Assembly: GCA_020629375.1 (NCBI GenBank) | Contig: JAHDDK010000027.1 | Span: 1 to 49,541, forward strand | DNA from: Acidimicrobiales bacterium | GTDB lineage: Bacteria > Actinomycetota > Acidimicrobiia > Acidimicrobiales > SHLQ01 | Reading direction: 5' to 3' | Length of the DNA stretch: 49,541 nt | Shown here: one piece after another, positions 8,076 through 16,906 of the stretch | How the letters are laid out: each line of letters opens with the position of its first letter | How positions within the stretch are numbered: position 1 is the stretch's first letter | Position numbers and translations under genes: made by a program | The notes under the pieces: model-generated | The model's input: only the letters and a program-made list of their open reading frames with translations | Told to the model about the DNA's origin: nothing | Database searches by the model: none

Positions 8076-9435
8076 GTTGCATGTCGTCGATGACGACGAG
8101 TCCGAGCGGGTCGGTCGTGACCATCGACCAGAACGTTCCGTCGGGGGCGCTCACGATCCAGGCCCGCCCGATGAGGTCGGTCTGATCCGTGTCGGCGAAG
8201 AGGTTGAACGCGGTGTCCGGGCCGCCCTGGGCCTCCGGCTGGTCGTCGATCCAGCCGCCTCCGACAAGCACTGCGGCTTCGACGTCGAGCGACGACTGGC
8301 CGATGTGTTCGGTGACGACCACGGCGGGATCGTTCTCGGCGGGGCCGTACCGGAAGAAGGCGCACGTGTCGGCGGGGCTCAAGCCGAGGTCGACGTTGCT
8401 GTCGAGCTCATTCGGGTAGGCGATGGCAACCGAATCATCGCTGCAGATCTGGTAGCTCGTGTTGTTGAACAAGCCGATGCACGGATTGGCGAACGTGACC
8501 GTCTGCGATCCGTAGGCGGAACTGATCGACGCATGGGCCGTGACGTCATTGTTGCCCGTCCACTGGGGGATTTCGTATGTTCCGTCTTCGGACGCCGGGC
8601 GGTACACGTCGTTGTCGCCCGGCAGGTCGATGTAGACCGCATCGACCACCGCTCCGGAGGCGTCACCGGCCGACACGAGGACGGAGAACTCTCCGGTTGC
8701 GCAACCGATCGGCGTGTAAGACACCGACGCCGAGCCTCCCGTGGGGACGACACCTTCGTCGATCTCGATGGTCGCCAGCATCTCGTCGAGGGCGGCCAGT
8801 GTGATGGCGTATCGATCGTCGATCGAACCGTCGGTCACGTTGCTGTCGGCGAACATGTAGGCGGTGATCTCGACCACGCCGTCGCCCGCGTCGACGATGA
8901 CCCGGGTGATCTCGCCGTCGTCCCACCAGACATGGCGGAGGGTCAATCGGGTGGCCGAAAGGCCGTCGACGGTCAACTGTTCGGAGGCGAGGACCGTCTC
9001 GGTGATGTCGTTCCACTCGACCACCTGGCTGTATGTGCGGTTCGCAACGAATCCGACGTACATCTCGCTCACCCACTCGCGGCCATCAGCCTCGCCCGGC
9101 GCCGGGAACGGGGCGGGCGAGAACTCCTCGCACTCGCGGTCGAACCAGCCATCGGGTACAACGACCGAGACACGCTCGCTCTCGCAGACGTCGAGGACCT
9201 CGACAGGCTGTGAAACCACCGGCGCAGCCGTCGTCGTCGGTGCGACTGAGGTGGTGGGAGCCGCCGTGGTCGATTCCGGCGCGGCGGTGGTCGGCGCGGA
9301 CTGCGTCACGGTCGTCGACACGGCGACGGCGTCGCCGGTGTCCGTGAGCGGAAGCGCTTCGGGCGCAGCGTCCGAACCGCATGCCGTGATCACAAGAAGT
9401 ACGAAGGTCAAGAGCGAAAGAGTGCGGGAAGTCAT
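8047..9435 (-). CDS. Lipoprotein with duplicated LpqN-like sensor domains; paralogue of the gene at 20045
   Basis: The 462-residue protein has a lipoprotein signal (LLVITAC, acylated Cys19) and then a Thr/Ala/Pro-rich linker to about residue 75. Two related extracytoplasmic segments follow, at about 80-200 (starting SVVVPDGWFDRECEEFSP) and about 325-462 (IAYPNELDSNVD...CAFFRYGP). Between them is a beta domain with CATGEFSVL and YEIPQWTGN. The middle and C-terminal parts match the lipoprotein at 20045-21277, so the two are paralogues. It lies 50 bp after the ECF sigma gene, probably in one transcript. A surface-exposed sensor or accessory role for the sigma factor is plausible but unproven. 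Confidence 0.8.
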   Translation of the reverse strand: MTSRTLSLLTFVLLVITACGSDAAPEALPLTDTGDAVAVSTTVTQSAPTTAAPESTTAAPTTSVAPTTTAAPVVSQPVEVLDVCESERVSVVVPDGWFDRECEEFSPAPFPAPGEADGREWVSEMYVGFVANRTYSQVVEWNDITETVLASEQLTVDGLSATRLTLRHVWWDDGEITRVIVDAGDGVVEITAYMFADSNVTDGSIDDRYAITLAALDEMLATIEIDEGVVPTGGSASVSYTPIGCATGEFSVLVSAGDASGAVVDAVYIDLPGDNDVYRPASEDGTYEIPQWTGNNDVTAHASISSAYGSQTVTFANPCIGLFNNTSYQICSDDSVAIAYPNELDSNVDLGLSPADTCAFFRYGPAENDPAVVVTEHIGQSSLDVEAAVLVGGGWIDDQPEAQGGPDTAFNLFADTDQTDLIGRAWIVSAPDGTFWSMVTTDPLGLVVIDDMQQHVAFAAPE

Positions 9436-9485
9436 CAGGGGTCCATCCTTTGAATGTCTTGTCCAAACGATCGACAGACCCGCCC

Positions 9486-10022
9486 TCAGGATGAATGGGG
9501 AGCGCCCCCGACGAGCAGCGAACGCTGGGCGCTGTAGGCGCGAGCCATGTTCGACCGAGCTCGACTCAACAGCGATTCTGTGGCGCGGTAGCTGACCCCG
9601 AGCGCCTCTGCGGTCTGCCCGACGGTCATGTCGTTCAGGTACCGCAACACGAGGGCGCGCCGCTGGCGGAGCGGCAAGGTCATCAGAGCGGCGATGACAT
9701 CGTCATCGACGAGCTGGAGCGTCGAGCCGTGAACGGAAGGGCGTTCGGCCCGTAGCGCCTCGCTCGTTCGTTCGGAGAGTGACTGTCGCCGCCAATGGTC
9801 GGCCAGTCGCCGCCGCGCCACGACCATCAGCCAACCGACTTCCACAGACGTTCCCCGTCCGACCGCTCGGGCAGCATCTGCAAAGGTCTCCGCCAACACG
9901 TCATCGACCGTCGATGGGCATCCACATCGAGATCGAAGCCATCGCCGAACCGTGGTCGCGTGCAGATGCCAGAGTCGCTCGATCGGGTCGCGCATTGCCG
10001 TTCGGGTGATCGTCGTTGTCAT
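9486..10022 (-). CDS. ECF-type RNA polymerase sigma factor
   Basis: The protein of about 178 residues has sigma region 2 (VDDVLAETFADAARAVGRG, then VGWLMVVARRRLADHWRR) and region 4 (LPLRQRRALVLRYLNDMTV followed by helix-turn-helix QTAEALGVSYRATESLLSRA). The length is normal for an ECF factor. The frame extends to 10106; I choose the ATG at 10022 (MTTTITRTAM), and an ATG at 9995 is also possible. The lipoprotein at 8047-9435 follows at 50 bp. No obvious anti-sigma factor adjoins. It is divergent from the BTAD-AAA gene, whose promoter must lie in the shared 125 bp (10023-10147). Confidence 0.88.
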   Translation of the reverse strand: MTTTITRTAMRDPIERLWHLHATTVRRWLRSRCGCPSTVDDVLAETFADAARAVGRGTSVEVGWLMVVARRRLADHWRRQSLSERTSEALRAERPSVHGSTLQLVDDDVIAALMTLPLRQRRALVLRYLNDMTVGQTAEALGVSYRATESLLSRARSNMARAYSAQRSLLVGGAPHSS

Positions 10023-10147
10023 ACGAGTCACCGTCGCCAACGTCACTGACCTGGCGCTGACTGCACCCTGACCGCCGTTTGAACGGTGTCGTTGGGGTGT
10101 GGTCAACTACTAGCGGAAACGAGTGAACGCGCAGGTGGGGGCGGGAC

Positions 10148-13100
10148 ATGGCGGCGCAGGTTCGGTGCATCGATGGCATCAGCGTCGAAGCGGCGAACGG
10201 TCGCGTCCGGCTCGGCGAACGCGCCTCGGATTTGGTTGCGCTCGTCGTCGCTACCGGGCCCCGTGGCGTGACGGTCGACGAAGCCCTCGACGCGCTCTAC
10301 GGCGGCGACGTGTCAAAGCGAAATGCGCTTCAGAAGATGGTCAGTCGTATCAACCGCGACACCGGCGGCACGATCAATCTCGACAGCGGCAGATACAGAT
10401 TCACCAACGAGGTGTCCGTCGATCTGTGGACCCTGGACAGTGCGGTGAAGGCTCGCGACGTCCGACAGATTGTCAACGTCCTGGAGCCCGACGACGGCTT
10501 TGATCCCTTCGGGGGGCGGGTCGACATCGCTCGAGTTCTTGCGGCGGGCGAGGAAGCACGGGTCAACCGCTCGGTGGGGTGGGAGCTGGTTGCGCTGGCG
10601 ACGGATCACCAGCACTTTTCGCATCTGGAGCGACAGATTGTCTCTGCGGCAGTCGATGACCTCACGAATGAACGCCTCGTCACTGCCGTTGCCGGCGCCC
10701 TCTATCGACTCGGACGCCAAGACGCCGCTCTCGACACGCTCGCTCGATGCCGGGACGCGCTTCGCGAGAATCTCGGCATCGAACCGGGAACGGAGTTCGA
10801 CCGAATCGAACTGGCAATCCTTCGCCAGGACGACGACTCACTCGCCGTGCACGATGTCGACAACTCGGGCGAGTCTTCGGACGCGCTGATTCACGCCATG
10901 TCCTCGCCGCTGCTGCCGCCATCCAAAGCCTTTGTCGGCCGCTCTCGCGAACTCCACGCGCTCGATCAGGCGCTGATCGATTTGGGTTCGTCGCGTCGGG
11001 GCAACGTCGTCGTCGTCGAAGCCGTCGCGGGCATGGGGAAGAGCGAGCTCGTTAAGGCGTTCGCTCACGGCCTCGCCGACTCGGATTGCGTCGTGCGCAG
11101 CGGTGCCGGGCTCACACGTGACTCCTTGTCTTACGAACCGTTCATCGACGCCATCCCCGAGCTCGAGCCGCACATCGTCAGCCTCGCCGACTCGTCGGAC
11201 CCCGGTGTGGCCCGCTTGATGTTCTGGCACGAGGTGTCCAGAACACTCGCCGAGCTTGCTCGGCACACACCGGTGGCCGTCGTTCTCGAAGATCTCCACG
11301 ATGCGGACAGCCAGTCGGCAATGCTTCTTCGATTTCTCGCAAGCGGCCTCCCACCGGGAGTTCTGCTCGTTGCGACGACCCGGCCCCCCGTCCGAGGCAC
11401 GACATGGGCGGAGGTGATGCCATCGCTGCTTCAGTCGGGCGCCGCAATCCACGTCGCACTCGAACCGTTCGACGAGATGACGACGGCGCAACTCGTCCGT
11501 CGGCGGTTCCCGTCAGCGTCGCGGATCCACTCTCGGAACTTCGCTCGACAGCTTGTCGTGGCGAGTGGCGGAATCCCGCTCGTCGCCGATTCGGTATGTC
11601 GATCCCTCGAAGCGCCGGCTGACCTCCTCACATCGACGAACTCGACCGAAGAGACGTTCGCTCGATCGCTTCGCGACCGAATCGACGAAGACCTCTTCGA
11701 ACCACTCGGAGTAGCGGGCCTTGTCGGTCTCGAGTTCGACTCGATACGCCTCGCCAATCTCATGGGCATCGACGAGATGCGGATTCTCGTACAGCTCGAA
11801 CGAGCGATGCGCCGTGGCGTAATCATCGAACTTCCCGACGGTCGATTTCGTTTCGATCACGTCCTCACGCGTGACGCGTTCGTCTCCGCCCTGTCGTCCC
11901 GTCGCCGAACGCTCCTAGCAAAGACGCTCGCCGAATCGGATGGCGCCTCGCCGACGTCTCGGGTCCGGTGGTTGCATCACGCGGGAGTCGCGGTCGACAC
12001 CGACCGCGCGTATGCGTTGCTGATCGAGGATGCCGAAGCACTCACCAGGGCTCTCGCATTCGCCGAGGCCCACGGCGCCTTCTCGCTCGCCGTCGAGCTG
12101 TTGGAGGCCGCTGGTCGAGACGTACCGATCGATGTGTTGATCGCCCTCTCAACGACGGCTGCCCAGATGGGTGATCTCGAGATGAGTGCCGCTCACCGAA
12201 AGGCAGCGTTCGGTCGGGCACAACACGAAGACGACGTCGATCGAATGGCGGCCGCGGCGGCCGCCGGACTCCCCGAAGCGGAGGAGGTGGCCGGAGACGT
12301 CGTCCGTCTTCAGATGCTCTCCGAGATCGACATCACGAGGCTGTCCACATTCTCGAAGTCGTGGTTTGCACGATGCCTCTTCCGCGCCGCGCGGACCGCC
12401 GATGACCACGCCACCTGCGTATCGCTGACCGAGGCAACGCCGGACTTCGGAGACGACCGCGTGGGTGCGCTCATGTTCGGTCTCGAGGTCGACATGTATC
12501 TGGATCAGATCGGGGCGAAGCGGCTCACCTACGACGACTTCGAGGTGGTCGCCCGCAGGATCGACTCGCCCGAAGAACGGGCCGACGTTCGATTCCGTTC
12601 GTTGCTCCAGGCAATCATCGACCGCGCTCCACGGGCCACCACCGACACCTTCGATTCGGTGCGGCGCGAAGTGGTAGTGAACGGCAGCGTTCGGACGCAG
12701 TGGACACTTCAGCTGCTGTGGGCTGCACTTCGGATCACCGGAGGACGCGACGATGGTCCGACACCGGAAGTCGTCTACGACTTCGGTCTTCGGCACGGAA
12801 TCACGGACGCCTTTCAGGGCTACGGTGTGCAGCGCTTCCTTCAACACTGGATGAATGGGACACTCGACGTCGCTCACGAGGAGCTGCAGCTTTTCTCGAG
12901 CGATCTGCCGACCAACCCCCCGTGGCGTGCGGCGCGTTGCTTGGCGGCGACCGCAGCCGGAGACATGACTCTGGCAGAGATCGAACGCGATGCCGTACTG
13001 GTGGACATCCGGACGGGAGTCGCCGAGGTCCATCGTCGAACGACGGCGATGGTGTTGGCCGCGGCAGCGCATCTTGCCTCCTGGACCGATGCGGCCAACG

Positions 13101-13306
13101 AACTCGCTCCGGTGCTCGAGCCGCGTCGGGGGTCGGTGGAGATCTTGGGTCTTGGTAGCGGCATCGTCGGCTCTGTCGACGCCGCGCTCGATGCCATGAC
13201 GTCGCTGGCATCGCATGGCGCCGTACCAGACGAGGACCGCGGCAGGTGGCCCGCACACGCTTTCGTGTCGACGAAAGGAGCAGCGAGCGATGCCCAGGAA
13301 TCGTGA
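10148..13306 (+). CDS. BTAD-containing STAND-like AAA ATPase, first gene of protease operon
   Basis: The 1052-residue protein has three parts. The first is an OmpR-type winged helix (about 20-90) plus a BTAD helical domain (about 90-225, ending LRENLGIEPGTEFDRIELAIL), as in SARP regulators. The second is an AAA_16-type ATPase with entry motif FVGRSREL (262-269), Walker A EAVAGMGKSE (291-300) and Walker B VVLEDLHDAD (378-387). The third is a long helical region, probably TPR-like, to the end. There is no C-terminal LuxR helix-turn-helix. Such proteins act either as transcriptional activators or as signal-sensing oligomerising switches. The 17-bp overlap with the next gene ties it to the predicted peptidase and CHAT protease. 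The ATG at 10148 follows GGGGGCGGG. Confidence 0.85.
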   Translation: MAAQVRCIDGISVEAANGRVRLGERASDLVALVVATGPRGVTVDEALDALYGGDVSKRNALQKMVSRINRDTGGTINLDSGRYRFTNEVSVDLWTLDSAVKARDVRQIVNVLEPDDGFDPFGGRVDIARVLAAGEEARVNRSVGWELVALATDHQHFSHLERQIVSAAVDDLTNERLVTAVAGALYRLGRQDAALDTLARCRDALRENLGIEPGTEFDRIELAILRQDDDSLAVHDVDNSGESSDALIHAMSSPLLPPSKAFVGRSRELHALDQALIDLGSSRRGNVVVVEAVAGMGKSELVKAFAHGLADSDCVVRSGAGLTRDSLSYEPFIDAIPELEPHIVSLADSSDPGVARLMFWHEVSRTLAELARHTPVAVVLEDLHDADSQSAMLLRFLASGLPPGVLLVATTRPPVRGTTWAEVMPSLLQSGAAIHVALEPFDEMTTAQLVRRRFPSASRIHSRNFARQLVVASGGIPLVADSVCRSLEAPADLLTSTNSTEETFARSLRDRIDEDLFEPLGVAGLVGLEFDSIRLANLMGIDEMRILVQLERAMRRGVIIELPDGRFRFDHVLTRDAFVSALSSRRRTLLAKTLAESDGASPTSRVRWLHHAGVAVDTDRAYALLIEDAEALTRALAFAEAHGAFSLAVELLEAAGRDVPIDVLIALSTTAAQMGDLEMSAAHRKAAFGRAQHEDDVDRMAAAAAAGLPEAEEVAGDVVRLQMLSEIDITRLSTFSKSWFARCLFRAARTADDHATCVSLTEATPDFGDDRVGALMFGLEVDMYLDQIGAKRLTYDDFEVVARRIDSPEERADVRFRSLLQAIIDRAPRATTDTFDSVRREVVVNGSVRTQWTLQLLWAALRITGGRDDGPTPEVVYDFGLRHGITDAFQGYGVQRFLQHWMNGTLDVAHEELQLFSSDLPTNPPWRAARCLAATAAGDMTLAEIERDAVLVDIRTGVAEVHRRTTAMVLAAAAHLASWTDAANELAPVLEPRRGSVEILGLGSGIVGSVDAALDAMTSLASHGAVPDEDRGRWPAHAFVSTKGAASDAQES

Positions 13307-14630
13307 GATCGGCAATCCCTCGCTCCCGCCAGACGGAATGACGGAGGGTTCGTGGGACCCCCGGGTCGGCGATCTCGTATTCGCCCGATCGTTGTCGTCC
13401 GCCAAGACGCTCAACCCGATCAAGAGCACGGGCGACGCGCTTGGCCGGATGATCGGCGACCTCCACGGCTTCTTCACCCACATCGGGATCGTGGTCGAGG
13501 TAGAGGTCCGGGTCGAGGCCGGCACCAAGAAGGAGACGAAGTCCCTTCGAATCTGTCACGCAGCGAAGACCGGCTTGATCGAGGACACGTACGAGGTGTT
13601 TGTGAAGGAACACGCGAGCGACGGCGAAGGGCGGAAGGGGGCTATGGCGTACGGACGTCTCGCCGACCCCACCCGCGCCGAAGCAGCCGCGAACGCCGTA
13701 CGCGAGCGTTCGGAGCTGCGGCCGACCGTTTTTACACGCCTCAGGAGGAGGCTCGGCAACGACCAGGCCGACCTCGCGTTCAGCGGGATCGACCTCGGGC
13801 TCGCAGGTGCGGTGCTCAGTCGGGCGAAGACGCGGTCGGCCACGTCGATCGTCAAGCCGGTCTTCTCCCCCGAAGACGTGCAGGGTCTATCGGACCATGA
13901 GCCGCATGACTTCGAGCAGGGCCCGATCGATTTGTACGGCTACACCGCGAAGAAGGAGGTGAAAGAGATCATCGCGTATGACCGCACGTACCGCACGGTG
14001 AATCGCGCTCGCAGTCGCCGGAAGTCGACGTGTGCAGGGAGGATCTACCTTGCTCTGCAAGACGCCGACTATCAGATCGCACCCGCGTTCCTGGCCGACG
14101 TCTATCGGGTCGGTCAGTGGGTCTTCGACCCGACTTCCGGGACGTTCCACTACGACGGCATGCCCGACGTGTTCGGCGAACCGGATGCGACCGACACGAC
14201 TCTCGGCGATCTGAACGTGTTCGATCTGGTGGGCTTGGCCGGCGGAGTCGACGAGCGCGGAAAGACGTACTTTCGATCCAACGACCCGATCTGGGATCAG
14301 TTCGATGTGACCGAGAACGTGGGCCAGTATTTGAGGAACCAGTGGAAAAAGGCGACGGCTCGGGACCTCGCTCCCGACGCCGACCCGTTCAGATCGTGGG
14401 CCACCTTGATGAGTCACTGGGAGTTCGTGGCGGTCGGCCTTGGAGCGATGGCGGGGTACGGGATCGGACTCCCGCGTCGGACCGCCTACCCGATCCACAC
14501 CGTGATCGGCCCCATGGACATATGGGACAGCTGCGATGTCGAGACGCGAGGCTTCGCCCACGGCGAGCATCACTTCTGCGAATGGATCGCCGAGCGTATG
14601 ACTCAACCGGGAGCCGAACATGTCTCGTGA
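13290..14630 (+). CDS. Predicted permuted papain-fold (NlpC/P60-like) cysteine peptidase or amidase
   Basis: The 446-residue protein starts with VGDLVFARS (26-34) and FFTHIGIVVEV (61-71, His64), the opening of the circularly permuted NlpC/P60 fold (YiiX/YebB type). In that fold the catalytic His precedes the Cys. The matching cysteine is Cys248 in KSTCAGRIYLAL, followed by an amphipathic helix as expected. An insertion of about 180 residues separates them. There is no signal peptide, so it acts in the cytoplasm, unlike wall hydrolases. The start is the ATG at 13290, after AAAGGAG (13274-13280). An in-frame ATG at 13215 is disfavoured. It overlaps the upstream ATPase by 17 bp and the CHAT gene by 11 bp. 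Catalysis is inferred from motifs alone. Confidence 0.7.
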   Translation: MPRNREIGNPSLPPDGMTEGSWDPRVGDLVFARSLSSAKTLNPIKSTGDALGRMIGDLHGFFTHIGIVVEVEVRVEAGTKKETKSLRICHAAKTGLIEDTYEVFVKEHASDGEGRKGAMAYGRLADPTRAEAAANAVRERSELRPTVFTRLRRRLGNDQADLAFSGIDLGLAGAVLSRAKTRSATSIVKPVFSPEDVQGLSDHEPHDFEQGPIDLYGYTAKKEVKEIIAYDRTYRTVNRARSRRKSTCAGRIYLALQDADYQIAPAFLADVYRVGQWVFDPTSGTFHYDGMPDVFGEPDATDTTLGDLNVFDLVGLAGGVDERGKTYFRSNDPIWDQFDVTENVGQYLRNQWKKATARDLAPDADPFRSWATLMSHWEFVAVGLGAMAGYGIGLPRRTAYPIHTVIGPMDIWDSCDVETRGFAHGEHHFCEWIAERMTQPGAEHVS

Positions 14631-16890
14631 GCGACTGTCGATCATCGACTCGGGAGACTCGGCGGCCATCCTCATCTTCGAGAACGGCGGCATCCACGAC
14701 CTCACCGGCGTGAGCGATGCATTCGAGAAGGAAGGCGAAGCTGCGATCCGGGATGCGCTTTCGACACGGCTCCAGGACGCAGCCGAAAGTGAGTTTCGCC
14801 GACTGCAACGCGCCGGAGCGGGGCTCAAGCAAATCTCGATCATCGGCGACGAATCGTTCCATCGATACCCGTGGGAAGCACTCTGCCGGAGCCAGTCCGG
14901 TCCTTTTCAGGACGCGGCAATCGTGCGCCGAATCAAGGGCAACCAGGAGTACGCGCCAGCGCCATCGAGCGAGGACGTGCTTCGAATGCTCTTCGTCACA
15001 GCACGGCCGACGCTTCATGACGTTCCGCCCCGTGCAGTGCTCGGGCCAGTCCTCCGGGCGACGGAGCAAGGCGAATACTCACAACCGAAGATCACAGTTC
15101 TTCGCAGCGGAACCTTCGAGGCGATGGCCACCCGTCTGCAACGACAGTTCACCATCGGCGAGCCGGTGCAGATCCTGCATCTGGACATGCATGGTCTGCT
15201 CGACACCGTCCAGGTCGACGGCGAGGAACGGGAACAGGCGTTGCTGTTGTTCGAACGACCCCCCGACATCTTGCGTGGCGGCTCGTGGCTCGGCCCGAAT
15301 CCGGTGCCTGCCAAGCGTCTTGCCGAAGTGGTCGTGGCCAGCGGCGTGCAGGTCATCGTGTTGAACGCGTGCAACTCAGCCGTGGGCGACCGTGGGGCGA
15401 ACCTCGCGTATCACGTCGCCTCGCACGGGGTTCCGGCCGTCCTTGGGATGCGGAAGCCGATCACGGTGGCTGCGGCGGCCGAATTCTGCGCAAGCTTCTA
15501 TCAGAATCTGTGCGGGGCCCGAATGCGCGACCAGCCGGTCACCGAGTCCGTCCGCCAAGCGCGGCGTGCACTCCGGCATCTTCCCGAGCAATACGCCGAT
15601 GAGCTGACGACGCCCACGCTCTTCATGACGAAGACGCCGCACCTCTCACTCAACCCTGCGCCCGACCATGTCTACGAACACCGTCAGCGCCGTATCGAGC
15701 AGGCCGAGCGCCGCCGGCCCCGTGAGGCTCTGTTCGGGCGATCGTCAGATGAACACCTCATCCGTGCTCATCTCTTCGGGTCACGGTCCGAAGGCGTCGT
15801 CCGGCGGGACGCCCGCGAGCAGCCGTTGCAGATCGTTGGGTGGACCGGCGTGGGCAAGACCGCCCTCATGAAGCATCTTGCCGCACACTGGATCGATACC
15901 GACCTCATCGATCACTGCCATTGGCTCGACATCGCGGATCACCGCCCCTCGGGCGGATCGCCGCTCGATGCGCTCGACGCCCTCGACAACATGACGGCGT
16001 CCAGCGATTTCGTGTACTCCGACGTCAACCTGGTGGTCGTGGACAATGCCGACTGCATCAATCCCGAACAGGGTCAACGGTTCTGGGAGAAGTTGGTCGC
16101 TCTCCACAGCCAGAACAACTACGTGGTGGCCATCGGACGCCACTTCCGCTGGGTCGACGGACCGTCGACCAGCGACCGGGTTCCTGGGCATGCGTCGGGC
16201 TTCGTTCCGCAATCGACGCGTCGGTTCACCATGTTTGGCCTCGACTTCGCGTCGGCGCTGCGCGTGCTAGCGAGAGTGTCCAACACGACGGCCAAGGAAA
16301 CAAGGAGCGAAGACGCACAGGAGGTCGCGTTCGGCCACGGCGCCGTACCCCAGGTCCTCGAGGTGCTCGCTCGCCTGTCCTCGACCCACGGGTGGACTGA
16401 TCTGCTCGGAGCCCTTGAGCTCAGTCCGCACGAAGATCGACCCGCCGACACTTGGACGCTGATCGAAGAACTCGCTGACCTGTTCACGCCACCGGCGTTA
16501 CTCGACCCGACATCGAACCGGCCGATCCGGGAGCTGTCCGGCTTCGGTCGAACCGACCGCGGGGGGTGGCTCACCCGGGACGAACTCATCGACTGTTGTG
16601 GCGATGCTGCCAGCACAGTCGAAGACGAAGGGCTTGTCGTCGAAGTTCCGCTGGAAGCCGGCGCAGCTGGCGGCCCTCCCAGCCCGTTGTACGTGATGCA
16701 CCCGCAGCTGCGACTCATCGGCCAAGCCGCCATGACCCAAGGCGAGCGCGACGCCCTGTCCGGCGAATGGGATCTGTGGCCTCCAGGGGACATCGAGCCG
16801 AACGTCGTGTTCGAGGAGGCCACCGAGCGGATCACGACCTATTGGGGCGGGGACTTCTACAAGCCGTCGGTCAGCGTCGAGCCACGCTGA
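14620..16890 (+). CDS. CHAT-domain caspase-like protease fused to a STAND-type P-loop NTPase
   Basis: The 756-residue protein has an N-terminal CHAT peptidase domain (about 70-340). Its catalytic dyad is clear: His191 in LHLDMHG and Cys251 in VLNACNSAVGD, with the typical later TPTLFM strand. The C-terminal half carries a P-loop NTPase: Walker A GWTGVGKTA (407-415), Walker B LVVVDNAD (471-478) and a winged-helix-like tail. CHAT proteases with STAND partners cleave specific proteins after a trigger and are widespread in bacterial immunity and programmed-death modules. Here the protease and the switch are on one chain. The ATG at 14620 overlaps the previous stop by 11 bp. A hairpin terminator lies on its stop codon. 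Confidence 0.87.
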   Translation: MSRERLSIIDSGDSAAILIFENGGIHDLTGVSDAFEKEGEAAIRDALSTRLQDAAESEFRRLQRAGAGLKQISIIGDESFHRYPWEALCRSQSGPFQDAAIVRRIKGNQEYAPAPSSEDVLRMLFVTARPTLHDVPPRAVLGPVLRATEQGEYSQPKITVLRSGTFEAMATRLQRQFTIGEPVQILHLDMHGLLDTVQVDGEEREQALLLFERPPDILRGGSWLGPNPVPAKRLAEVVVASGVQVIVLNACNSAVGDRGANLAYHVASHGVPAVLGMRKPITVAAAAEFCASFYQNLCGARMRDQPVTESVRQARRALRHLPEQYADELTTPTLFMTKTPHLSLNPAPDHVYEHRQRRIEQAERRRPREALFGRSSDEHLIRAHLFGSRSEGVVRRDAREQPLQIVGWTGVGKTALMKHLAAHWIDTDLIDHCHWLDIADHRPSGGSPLDALDALDNMTASSDFVYSDVNLVVVDNADCINPEQGQRFWEKLVALHSQNNYVVAIGRHFRWVDGPSTSDRVPGHASGFVPQSTRRFTMFGLDFASALRVLARVSNTTAKETRSEDAQEVAFGHGAVPQVLEVLARLSSTHGWTDLLGALELSPHEDRPADTWTLIEELADLFTPPALLDPTSNRPIRELSGFGRTDRGGWLTRDELIDCCGDAASTVEDEGLVVEVPLEAGAAGGPPSPLYVMHPQLRLIGQAAMTQGERDALSGEWDLWPPGDIEPNVVFEEATERITTYWGGDFYKPSVSVEPR

Positions 16891-16891
16891 C
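16870..16891. terminator. Hairpin between the CHAT gene and the convergent membrane-protein gene
   Basis: A perfect 8-bp stem, GTCAGCGT (16870-16877) and ACGCTGAC (16884-16891), encloses a 6-nt loop and includes the stop codon of the CHAT gene. There is no T tract. The convergent gene ends 16 bp on, so it may act in both directions. Confidence 0.6.
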
Positions 16892-16906
16892 GGGATTCGT
16901 TGATCG

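Noticed and set aside
10148..13306. LuxR-type (LAL) regulator
   Set aside because: The AAA part fits, but there is no LuxR helix-turn-helix at the C-terminus; the DNA-binding-like part is N-terminal (BTAD/winged helix).
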